A stretch of 5,644 bases of DNA from Puia dinghuensis (GTDB lineage Bacteria; Bacteroidota; Bacteroidia; Chitinophagales; Chitinophagaceae), in NCBI GenBank assembly GCA_026224995.1, contig JAMFRX010000141.1, forward strand, positions 1 through 5,644. Direction: 5' to 3'. The notes beneath the pieces were generated by a model. The model saw only the letters and a program-made list of their open reading frames with translations. It did no database searches and was not told where the DNA came from. Below, piece after piece: positions 1 through 5,644 of the stretch (its first letter is position 1; every line of letters begins with the position of its first letter). A program made the translations under genes and the position numbers.

Positions 1-302
1 GTTTGCGGGCGGAAGTATCGCCCATGAATATCCGGGTGACGATCCTGACGCCGGGGTATATCCGGACGAATATCTCACAAAATGCTTTATCGGGGGATGG
101 GACCAACCTTGGGAAGCCTTCGAAGGATATCGAGCTGGGGTTGTCTGCTGACAAGGCTGCGCGGAAGATGCTGCGGGAGATTGGCAGCGGCGCGAACGAG
201 GCCTATATCGGGAAGCGGAGCGGGGAGTTCATGGCGTTGGTGTTGAACCGGTGGGCGCCGGGGATGTTGGTGCGGATGGTCAGGAAGCGTGCGCCGAAGT
301 GA
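1..302 (+). CDS. Short-chain dehydrogenase/reductase (SDR), C-terminal part, 5' truncated
   Basis: This is the C-terminal ~100 residues of an NAD(P)-dependent short-chain oxidoreductase; the Rossmann core and the YxxxK active site lie left of the window. The reading frame is open from the first base, and the TTG at 3-5 is best read as an internal leucine of an 'SLRAEV'-like helix, not as a start. Visible family features are the strand 'IRVTILTPGYIRTNIS', which carries the PG motif after the sixth strand and the T-N-S substrate-loop residues. It is followed by 'QNALSGDG' and a basic C-terminus ending in RKRAPK after 'WAPGM'. This pattern resembles the DHRS7B-like branch of classical SDRs, but the substrate cannot be named. 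The TGA stop at 300-302 directly touches the stop of the convergent DUF4159 gene, so the two are not co-transcribed. The SDR assignment is firm; the subfamily is tentative. Confidence 0.9.
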   Translation, partial: LRAEVSPMNIRVTILTPGYIRTNISQNALSGDGTNLGKPSKDIELGLSADKAARKMLREIGSGANEAYIGKRSGEFMALVLNRWAPGMLVRMVRKRAPK

Positions 303-305
303 TCA
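300..305. other. Abutting convergent stop codons in a TGATCA palindrome
   Basis: The SDR gene ends with TGA at 300-302. The minus-strand DUF4159 gene ends with TGA at 305-303, so together they form the self-complementary hexamer TGATCA. There is no intergenic base, so any transcription terminator for either gene must lie inside the other gene. I see no strong GC hairpin followed by a T-run close to the junction on either strand. Confidence 0.85.
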
Positions 306-950
306 TTTTGCGGTGGCGATGGTATTTAGGGCGTATAATATAATGTTTACTCCGAGCTTTGTATTGTCCTCTGCAAGAAAGCGTTTGTTACGAAAATCGT
401 AGTCCCACTCACAACCATAATCCTTATTGCTATACAGCACTGCGATGCGACCGTTGATGACGATTGCCTTAAGGTAGTCGTGCACCAGGTCGTCTCCCCA
501 GCCATTGAGCTCGAAGGTAGTATTGGGCGGACCTTTTTCGAAATGGAAGAACGCATTGTAGATCGCGTGGGTGTTGGGGATCTTTTGGAGGGCCGAAGGG
601 CCGAAGAGGGCGGCCATCTGGGTTTCGAAGGAGCGTGCAAAGAGCCCGTCTATATCATGGTTGCAATCGTCGGCGAAGACGAAGCCTCCGTTCAGTACGT
701 AGTTATGAAAATTGGCGGCTTCCTGTGCATCGAACTGTACCAGCTTATGTCCGCTGAGATAGGCAAATGGGTAGCGGAAGATGTCCGCGTTGTCCAGGTC
801 GAGGACCTTCTCCTGCAAGTTGACCGGGATGGTGGTGTATTCGATGAGTGAATTCAGCAGGTTGGATGGCATCCGCTGGTCCGTATCCCAGTCGCCCGAC
901 CGGTAGCGGAATCGCATGAACGTAAACTTTTCTTCCAGGTATCGATTCAC
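303..950 (-). CDS. DUF4159 family protein (215 aa)
   Basis: This is a complete DUF4159 (PF13709-type) protein with no catalytic function established. Recognisable family blocks, in order, are 'KFTFMRFRYRSGDWDTD' (residues 8-24), 'LIEYTTIPV' (35-43), 'IFRYPFAYLSGH' (57-68), 'NYVLNGGFVFADDCNHD' (83-99), 'IPNTHAIYNAF' (124-134) and 'KLGVNIILYAL' (198-208). The strand-turn 'GGFVFADDC' with Cys96 recalls glutamine-amidotransferase-like folds, but activity is not claimed. No signal peptide or membrane helix is seen, so a cytoplasmic location is expected. The start is GTG at 950-948: an in-frame TGA at 956-954 rules out anything further upstream, and the next ATG (917-915) would cut into the first conserved block. 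The gene is divergent from the MoxR operon across 105 bases. Such proteins are often encoded beside MoxR/DUF58/BatA genes, so a role in that system is inferred. Its base composition is visibly less GC-rich than the operon. Confidence 0.9.
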   Translation of the reverse strand: MNRYLEEKFTFMRFRYRSGDWDTDQRMPSNLLNSLIEYTTIPVNLQEKVLDLDNADIFRYPFAYLSGHKLVQFDAQEAANFHNYVLNGGFVFADDCNHDIDGLFARSFETQMAALFGPSALQKIPNTHAIYNAFFHFEKGPPNTTFELNGWGDDLVHDYLKAIVINGRIAVLYSNKDYGCEWDYDFRNKRFLAEDNTKLGVNIILYALNTIATAK

Positions 951-1055
951 CGGTCATATAATTTTTTTAAAGTTGGGCAATTATTCTTTAATTTCCTTCA
1001 ATTATCTGCACGATTTTGTTTGCCGCATATTTTTTAACCTGTAAATCGTTCGGAG
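951..1055. promoter_or_regulatory. AT-rich divergent intergenic region between DUF4159 and the MoxR operon
   Basis: These 105 bases separate two genes read outward, so promoters for both directions should lie here. The stretch is strongly AT-rich, with runs of T at 962-968 and 1029-1035, in contrast to the GC-rich flanking genes. Neither gene has a well-spaced Shine-Dalgarno sequence: GGAG at 1052-1055 directly touches the TTG start of the ATPase. The DUF4159 leader is A/T-rich instead, which fits Bacteroidota translation starts. I found no clear inverted-repeat operator and no convincing minus-strand promoter. Confidence 0.65.
992..1022 (+). promoter_or_regulatory. Candidate Bacteroidota-type sigma promoter for the MoxR operon
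   Basis: The Bacteroidota primary-sigma consensus is TTTG, 19-20 bases, then TAnnTTTG. At 992-995 there is TTTC, then a 19-base spacer, then TTTGTTTG at 1015-1022. This gives one mismatch in the -33 element and one in the -7 element (T for A). A start of transcription a few bases downstream would leave a leader of about 25-30 bases before the TTG start. The match is imperfect and AT-rich sequence yields chance hits, so this is a hypothesis. Confidence 0.3.
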
Positions 1056-2057
1056 TTGGACATCGTTGAAAGTCAAGTGGAATCACTATTGAGAAAATTA
1101 ACCCAGCTGAAGCAAGAGATCGGAAAGGTGATCGTGGGCCAGGAGGTCATTGTAGAAGAGATGCTGGTGGCCATGCTGGCCGGCGGCCACTGCCTGCTGG
1201 AAGGGGTGCCGGGGCTGGCAAAGACGTTGATGGTGCGGACGCTCTCGCAAGCATTGGACCTTTCTTTCCGCCGCATACAGTTCACGCCCGACATGATGCC
1301 GACGGATATTCTGGGCACGGAGATCCTGGAAGAGGATCATACTACAGGCCGGCGGTTCTTTAAGTTCAACAAGGGGCCGTTATTTGCCAACATCGTGCTG
1401 GCCGACGAGATCAACAGGACGCCGCCCAAAACCCAGTCCGCTTTGCTGGAAGCGATGCAGGAATTCGAGGTCACCTATGGCGGTCAGACCTACCCGTTGG
1501 ACAGGCCCTTCTTCATACTCGCCACGCAAAATCCCATTGAGCAAGCCGGAACATATCCCCTGCCAGAAGCGCAGCTGGATCGTTTCCTGCTATATATAAA
1601 GATCGGCTATCCCAGCGCCGAAGAGGAGACGACCATATTGAGTCATACCACCGGGACGAAGCGGCCGGCGGTCCAGGCCGTTCTAGGCGGTCCGGAGATC
1701 ATACGGCTGCAGGGGTTGGTGCGGGAAGTCAGCATCAGCGAGGATCTGGTGCGCTATGTGGCGGAGCTGATCCGGGCCACCCGTCCGGATACGACGACGC
1801 ATGCCTATGTGAAGGAGTGGGTGCGATGGGGGGCGGGTCCCCGTGCGGGGCAGGCCCTGATCCTGACGGCCAAGGCGCGGGCCTTATTCCATCAGCGTTA
1901 TGCCGTAGTGGAGGAAGATATCCATGGCATGGCGTTGCCGGTGCTGAGGCACCGGGTGCTGCTGAATTTCAAGGCGGAGGCGGAAGCCATCAGCTCCGAT
2001 GACGTGACGCGGCATCTTTTGAAGGCAGTGCATCGGGCCGGAGGGGTGTTCAAATGA
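1056..2057 (+). CDS. MoxR-family AAA+ ATPase (333 aa)
   Basis: This is a MoxR-type AAA+ ATPase (AAA_3 domain plus C-terminal lid), expected to use ATP to remodel a partner bound through a VWA-domain protein. Motifs are intact: Walker A 'GVPGLAKT' (residues 50-57), 'RIQFTPDMMPTDILGTEI' (73-90), Walker B 'IVLADEIN' (113-120, D117/E118), sensor 1 'ATQNP' (156-160), arginine finger in 'LDRF' (R176) and sensor 2 'GAGPRAGQAL' (259-268, R263). Its length is normal for the family. It has no signal or membrane segment, so it is cytoplasmic. The start is TTG at 1056: an in-frame TAA at 1035-1037 blocks anything further upstream. The first in-frame ATG (residue 36) would remove the conserved 'IGKVIVGQ' region; GTG at 1077 is the only serious alternative. 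The stop overlaps the DUF58 start in ATGA, indicating translational coupling. The family is certain; the substrate is unknown. Confidence 0.96.
   Translation: MDIVESQVESLLRKLTQLKQEIGKVIVGQEVIVEEMLVAMLAGGHCLLEGVPGLAKTLMVRTLSQALDLSFRRIQFTPDMMPTDILGTEILEEDHTTGRRFFKFNKGPLFANIVLADEINRTPPKTQSALLEAMQEFEVTYGGQTYPLDRPFFILATQNPIEQAGTYPLPEAQLDRFLLYIKIGYPSAEEETTILSHTTGTKRPAVQAVLGGPEIIRLQGLVREVSISEDLVRYVAELIRATRPDTTTHAYVKEWVRWGAGPRAGQALILTAKARALFHQRYAVVEEDIHGMALPVLRHRVLLNFKAEAEAISSDDVTRHLLKAVHRAGGVFK
2054..2057 (+). other. ATGA stop/start overlap (translational coupling)
   Basis: The TGA stop of the MoxR ATPase (2055-2057) shares bases with the ATG of the DUF58 gene (2054-2056). This arrangement usually means the downstream gene is translated by re-initiating ribosomes at a fixed ratio. 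It fits ATPase and MIDAS protein acting as partners. Confidence 0.85.
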
Positions 2058-2929
2058 GATGGGAGGATGTGATAGCCATCAAAGACCTGTGGCTGGCCGC
2101 GCGCCGGACGGTAGACGGTTTTATGACCGGCATTAACCGAAGCAAGGTAAAGGGTCCGGGGCTGGAATTCAGTCAATATCGAAGTTATCAGCCCGGCGAT
2201 GACCTGCGCTGGCTGGATTGGAAGCGCTACGCGCGGTCGGACCGGTATTATATCCGCGAATCTGAGATAGAGACCAGCATTTCCATCCGCCTGCTGGTAG
2301 ATGCGAGCCGGTCGATGGATCACCGGGACGGCGGCTTCTCCAAGATCGATCTTGCGCGTCACCTTGCGGCCGCGTTGGCGTGGCTGGGCAACCAACAGGG
2401 AGATGCATTGGGGCTATACGTCTTCCGTTCGGGGCAGGTCTTCTCTCTGCCGGCACGTAAAGATCCGCAGCACCTGGCCAGGTTGTTCCACCAGTTGGAG
2501 GCTGTCGAGACCGATGGCAAGATGGGCGATCCCATTGACTACCGGCATATCTTTCTAGGCGAGCAGAAACGAGAGCTGCTGATCTTCATCACCGATCTAT
2601 ACGAAGCGGATGGGGAGATCGGTGGTTTACTGGATCTGCTGGCTTCGCTGCGGCATGAGGTCATCGTATTCCATATCATGGGAAAGAATGAGATAGAGGG
2701 TAACTATGGCGCGTGGACCGAAGTCGAGGACCTGGAGACGGGCAAGCGGATGCCCTTGAGCCCCGGTAATAACCGGGATGAATACCGGGAGCGGATGCAG
2801 CAATGGCTGTCGGCGGTACGCATGCAGATACTGGACCGGCAGATCGTATACCAGCTGCTGCGCATGGACCAACCTCTGGACCAGGCGCTGCGGGATTTCC
2901 TTAAGCAAAGACAACAAATGACGGGCTAG
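2054..2929 (+). CDS. DUF58 protein with VWA-like MIDAS (291 aa)
   Basis: This is a DUF58 family protein, the usual partner of MoxR ATPases. The signature block of DUF58 spans residues 36-74 and includes 'GLEFSQYRSYQPGDDLRWLDW' in its first part and 'YYIRESEIET' at its end. It is followed by a VWA-like fold with the metal-site motif DxSxS at 'DASRS' (D83, S85, S87) and a second likely metal-site stretch 'FITDLYE' (178-184). The protein has no hydrophobic membrane helices, unlike long DUF58 proteins that begin with two, so it should be soluble and could bridge the cytoplasmic ATPase to a membrane partner. The start ATG overlaps the upstream stop, and only 3 bases separate its TAG from the next ATG, so it is clearly in the operon. 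Its role as substrate adaptor is inferred from family knowledge, not shown here. Confidence 0.95.
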   Translation: MRWEDVIAIKDLWLAARRTVDGFMTGINRSKVKGPGLEFSQYRSYQPGDDLRWLDWKRYARSDRYYIRESEIETSISIRLLVDASRSMDHRDGGFSKIDLARHLAAALAWLGNQQGDALGLYVFRSGQVFSLPARKDPQHLARLFHQLEAVETDGKMGDPIDYRHIFLGEQKRELLIFITDLYEADGEIGGLLDLLASLRHEVIVFHIMGKNEIEGNYGAWTEVEDLETGKRMPLSPGNNRDEYRERMQQWLSAVRMQILDRQIVYQLLRMDQPLDQALRDFLKQRQQMTG

Positions 2930-2932
2930 CCG

Positions 2933-4204
2933 ATGCTACACCTGCTTCAACCAATAGGATTAGTGGCTATGGCCGGGATCTCGGTTCCGGTGATCGTGCA
3001 TTTGTGGAATCTGCGGCGGGGTAAGGTGTTGCGGATCGGCAGCATCGCCCTGCTCACGGAGTCGTCGAGGCGATTGGCGTGGAGCCGGCGGATCACACAG
3101 TGGTGGCTGCTGATCCTGCGCTGTCTGCTGCTGTTGTTCTTGGCTTTGCTGCTCGCGCATCCTTACTGGTCGAGGCGGGTGGTTTCCGGGAAGGGCTGGG
3201 TGCTGACCAGTGGGTCGGCGGGGCCGTATTTTATGCTGGTTGACTCTTTGCTGAAAGCGGGCTACGAGCGGCATGAGTTGGAGGATAGTGGAAATTACTG
3301 GGTGGGGTTCAGCCGGGCGGACAAATCAGCGCCGGCGGAAATGCCGTTCTATGTTTTTACGCCCGGGCTGGCTAGCCGGTTCGCCGGGGAGCGGCCGGTT
3401 ACGGGGCGGGCCGTTCACTGGTATAGCTATGCGCCTGTGGATAGTGCGAGCCGGTGGATACAGGCGGCCTGGACGCATTCGGGAGACAGCATCCAAGTGC
3501 TGGAGGGAAGCAGCCGTAGTACGGGGACGAGCTGGCAGCGCCGTGTGGTGCCGGGTAGAGGGGTAGAGTATGAGGGGATCAAAGTAGATACAGGGGTGTT
3601 GCGATACAGGATATATGCCGATGGCGCCTATCGCGCCGACGGGAAATATGTGCAGGCGGCGCTCAGGGCCTTGCGGCAGATGACAGGGAGGCCGATGGAG
3701 GAAGGAGACGGCGGGTGGCTGTTCTGGCTGTCGGCGAAGCCTTTGCCGGCGATTACAGGATACCGGTATATCTGGCGGTATGCGCAAGGGAAGGAGCGGG
3801 TGCTGAAGACCTGGATGAGCGGCATACATCTGACGAAGGAAATAACCGGAGCGACGGCAGGCGAGGCGGTGTGGAAGGATGGCTATGGGCGCGGCGTGCT
3901 GACGAGAGAGGGGCAGGTATATACTTTTTATAGCCGGCTGGATGCCAATTGGGGCGACCTGGTGTGGAGCGGGCGTCTGCCGGTGCTGCTGCAGGGATTG
4001 TTCGGTGAAGAGCGTGCCGACAGGGACCGGCGGCTGCTGGACCCGAGGCAGGTGGCGCCGGTGGAGACGGGAGCTATGGCCGGGAGTCGGGAGGCGGGAA
4101 GCGAGGTGGTGAGCGATCTGCGGCCGGCGGTATGGGTCATTGTATTTCTTTTGTTTTTTTTGGAACGGATAAAAGCCTTTGCGGATGGGAAGGGAAAAGC
4201 TTAG
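2933..4204 (+). CDS. Short BatA-type membrane protein (423 aa)
   Basis: The N-terminus is a BatA/aerotolerance-regulator N-terminal domain. Helix 1 lies at about residues 7-25 ('ISVPVIVHLWNLRRGK' covers its end and the basic turn). A basic stretch follows, rich in RR (46-53), and helix 2 ends in 'LLLAHPYW' at about 57-79. A third hydrophobic segment, 'AVWVIVFLLFFLERI' (399-413), lies near the C-terminus. The ~320 residues between are predicted to be extracytoplasmic; 'YTFYSRLDANWGDLVWSGRLP' near 330-350 resembles the C-terminal part of longer Bacteroidota BatA proteins. No DxSxS metal site is seen in the middle, and the protein is much shorter than the ~650-700 residue BatA forms with a VWA domain. 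ATG at 2933 follows the DUF58 stop by 3 bases. It is probably the membrane anchor or target of the MoxR/DUF58 pair (inference). Its last 20 bases overlap the next gene. Confidence 0.85.
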   Translation: MLHLLQPIGLVAMAGISVPVIVHLWNLRRGKVLRIGSIALLTESSRRLAWSRRITQWWLLILRCLLLLFLALLLAHPYWSRRVVSGKGWVLTSGSAGPYFMLVDSLLKAGYERHELEDSGNYWVGFSRADKSAPAEMPFYVFTPGLASRFAGERPVTGRAVHWYSYAPVDSASRWIQAAWTHSGDSIQVLEGSSRSTGTSWQRRVVPGRGVEYEGIKVDTGVLRYRIYADGAYRADGKYVQAALRALRQMTGRPMEEGDGGWLFWLSAKPLPAITGYRYIWRYAQGKERVLKTWMSGIHLTKEITGATAGEAVWKDGYGRGVLTREGQVYTFYSRLDANWGDLVWSGRLPVLLQGLFGEERADRDRRLLDPRQVAPVETGAMAGSREAGSEVVSDLRPAVWVIVFLLFFLERIKAFADGKGKA

Positions 4205-5644
4205 CGCGCTACTACGGCGGTGGAGGATGGAGGGCCTGCTTTATTGCGGGCTTTTGGCATTGGCCGTCAGCGTTGTGCTGACGACAGCCGTGCATGCCGT
4301 GTGGGGCTGGCCGTGGTGGACGGGCCTATTCGCGTTGGGAGGCTGTTATGCGGCTGCCTTATGGCTGTTCCCCTTGTGGCGGTTGGGCCTGGCCGATATA
4401 GCGGCTTACCTGGACCGGCGGCTGCCGGAGCTGGAAGAAAGCTGCGCGTTGCTGCTGCGGCCGGCGGCGGAGCTCAATGGGCTGGAGCGGCTGCAGGCGG
4501 CGCGGGTGGAAGTCCGGTTCCGTGGGCTGACCCTGCCTCGGCCTTTGCGCATCCCCTTGCTGCGGGCATTGGGCTGGGTGGTGCTTGCCCTTGTGGTGAG
4601 CGCCGTCATTCCGCGGGTAGAACGGGCAAGGGCAGGTCGGGTCGATGTATCCGGCAAGGCGGCTGGTGTTCCTTTGGCGCCGGTCGGGATCCGGTCGGTA
4701 CAGGTGCGGGTGACGCCGCCGGCATACACTGGCAGGACGGTGCGCAGCCAGGACGAGCTGAGCTTACAAGTGGAAGAGGGCGCGGCGCTGGACTGGAAGC
4801 TCACGACGAGCGGCCCGGTCGACAGCATGAGCTTTCTTTTCAATGATACAATCAGGTGGGCCTTACAGCCGGTGGATGATACCAGGACGGTATGGCGGCT
4901 GTCGAGGCCGGCGGTGCATCCGGGCTTTTACCAGGTCAGGGTGGGCAAGCAGCTTTCAGCGCTCTATAAATTGGAGCTGATCAAAGACGAGCCGCCGCGG
5001 ATCACCATCCGGACGCCCAAGCCCTATATAGTAGTGGATTATGGCGAGTCCGAGAAGATCCCGCTGAGCGTGCAGCTGAAAGATGACTATGGCATTGCAG
5101 ACGCCACGGTGATGGCGACGGTCTCCAGCGGGAAGGGTGAAGCCGTGAAATTCAAAGAGCAGGAGCTGCGCTGGGACAGGAGCTTTGGGGGGACTTCCTA
5201 CGATCTCGGCAGGGTGCTGGACCTGACGGCACTGGGGCTGCAGCCGGGCGACGAACTTTACTTTTATTGCAAGGCCCGCGACAGTCATGGTCAGGAGGCG
5301 CGGAGCGAGACCTATATCATCAGCCTGGCGGATACGGCGCAGCTCATGAGCCTTCAGGGGATGACGGTGGCTACGGATGTCAAGCCGGAATTCTTCCGCA
5401 GTGAGAGACAGATCATCATCGAGACGGAGCAGCTGCTGAGCCAGAAAGATACGCTGGCAGAGGCAGCTTTCGACAACCGCAGCAATGATCTGGGGATCGA
5501 CCAGAAGCTGTTGCGGTTGCGGTATGGGAAATTTTTGGGTGAGGAGGCGGAGGAAGGCGGTCCTGGCGACCGCGATACGGCGTCGATGGGCGCTTTTGGG
5601 GACGCTACAAAAATTTTGGATGCGTATACGGACAAGCACGATAA
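4185..5644 (+). CDS. DUF4175 family membrane protein, N-terminal 486 residues (3' truncated)
   Basis: The frame from ATG 4185 stays open to the window end, giving 486 codons plus two bases; the stop lies outside. Three hydrophobic helices are seen at about residues 18-37, 44-65 and 124-143, followed by a large beta-rich extracytoplasmic part. Family landmarks are 'VTPPAYTGR' (176-184), 'KDDYGIADA' (299-307), 'GDELYFYCKARDSHG' (355-369) and the charged helix 'SERQIIIETEQLLSQ' (406-420). This fits DUF4175, whose members usually run to about 800-1100 residues with a coiled, Gln/Glu-rich C-terminus, so roughly half should be missing. An in-frame TAA at 4170-4172 makes ATG 4185 the earliest possible ATG; ATG 4227 is an alternative just before helix 1. 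The 20-base overlap with the BatA-like gene indicates one operon. Function is unknown; a membrane/periplasmic partner of the MoxR system is inferred. The helix-coding part is very GC-rich. Confidence 0.88.
   Translation, partial: MGREKLSALLRRWRMEGLLYCGLLALAVSVVLTTAVHAVWGWPWWTGLFALGGCYAAALWLFPLWRLGLADIAAYLDRRLPELEESCALLLRPAAELNGLERLQAARVEVRFRGLTLPRPLRIPLLRALGWVVLALVVSAVIPRVERARAGRVDVSGKAAGVPLAPVGIRSVQVRVTPPAYTGRTVRSQDELSLQVEEGAALDWKLTTSGPVDSMSFLFNDTIRWALQPVDDTRTVWRLSRPAVHPGFYQVRVGKQLSALYKLELIKDEPPRITIRTPKPYIVVDYGESEKIPLSVQLKDDYGIADATVMATVSSGKGEAVKFKEQELRWDRSFGGTSYDLGRVLDLTALGLQPGDELYFYCKARDSHGQEARSETYIISLADTAQLMSLQGMTVATDVKPEFFRSERQIIIETEQLLSQKDTLAEAAFDNRSNDLGIDQKLLRLRYGKFLGEEAEEGGPGDRDTASMGAFGDATKILDAYTDKHD

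Noticed and set aside
3..5. TTG as a start codon for the first gene
   Set aside because: The encoded segment is the middle of an SDR fold, and the family requires about 150 or more residues before it, so the gene is cut by the window edge.
480..851. A 123-codon plus-strand open frame opposite DUF4159
   Set aside because: The minus strand carries clear DUF4159 conserved blocks; this frame shows no family features.
1839..1850. Short inverted repeat CCCCG/CGGGG
   Set aside because: It lies inside the ATPase gene at the conserved sensor 2 codons, has a two-base loop and no following T-run, so it is not a terminator.
3326..3829. A 167-codon minus-strand open frame opposite the BatA-like gene
   Set aside because: The translation is rich in Pro, Arg and His with no domain, typical of an antisense shadow, and the plus frame is supported by N- and C-terminal membrane segments and operon context.
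4154..4161. Run of eight T as a possible programmed frameshift or slippage site
   Set aside because: The T-run encodes Phe-Phe-Leu of the third membrane segment. Slipping into the DUF4175 frame would meet a TAA at 4170-4172 before reaching that gene, so no fusion protein would result.
4220..4846. A 208-codon plus-strand open frame following the BatA-like stop in the same frame
   Set aside because: Its translation is low-complexity Gly/Ala/Arg-rich, while the frame from 4185 gives membrane helices and DUF4175 motifs over the same bases and continues to the window end.
4956..5639. A 227-codon minus-strand open frame
   Set aside because: It lies opposite the DUF4175 gene, shows no recognisable domain, and its length follows from GC-rich codons that rarely give stops on the antisense strand.

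Overview
The window looks like a piece of a Bacteroidota chromosome, probably Chitinophagaceae or a close relative. This rests on the family combination (DUF4159, MoxR, soluble DUF58, BatA N-terminal domain, DUF4175), on GC-moderate to GC-rich genes around an AT-rich intergenic gap, and on gene starts without clear Shine-Dalgarno sequences. No sequence search was possible, so the lineage is inferred.

Layout: (1) 1-302, plus strand: the C-terminal part of a short-chain dehydrogenase/reductase running in from the left. (2) 303-950, minus strand: a complete DUF4159 protein whose stop codon directly abuts the stop of the dehydrogenase. (3) 951-1055: a 105-base AT-rich divergent intergenic region that must hold the promoters for both directions. 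(4) 1056-5644, plus strand: a tightly packed run of four genes. These are a MoxR-type AAA+ ATPase (1056-2057), a DUF58 protein with a von Willebrand A-like MIDAS (2054-2929), a short BatA-type membrane protein (2933-4204) and a DUF4175 membrane protein (4185-5644, cut by the window end). They are joined by a 4-base overlap, a 3-base gap and a 20-base overlap.

Working together: MoxR ATPases paired with VWA/DUF58 proteins are generally thought to act as chaperones that remodel or activate a target, often at the membrane. Here the ATPase and the MIDAS protein have no membrane segment. The BatA-like and DUF4175 proteins each have predicted N-terminal membrane helices and large extracytoplasmic portions, so they are the natural anchors or clients. 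The divergent DUF4159 protein belongs to a family often found beside such clusters and may be a fifth component. The substrate cannot be told from the sequence.

The last gene has no stop inside the window. A competing open frame at 4220-4846 in the same area is a shadow. No RNA genes, mobile elements, CRISPR arrays or convincing terminators were seen.
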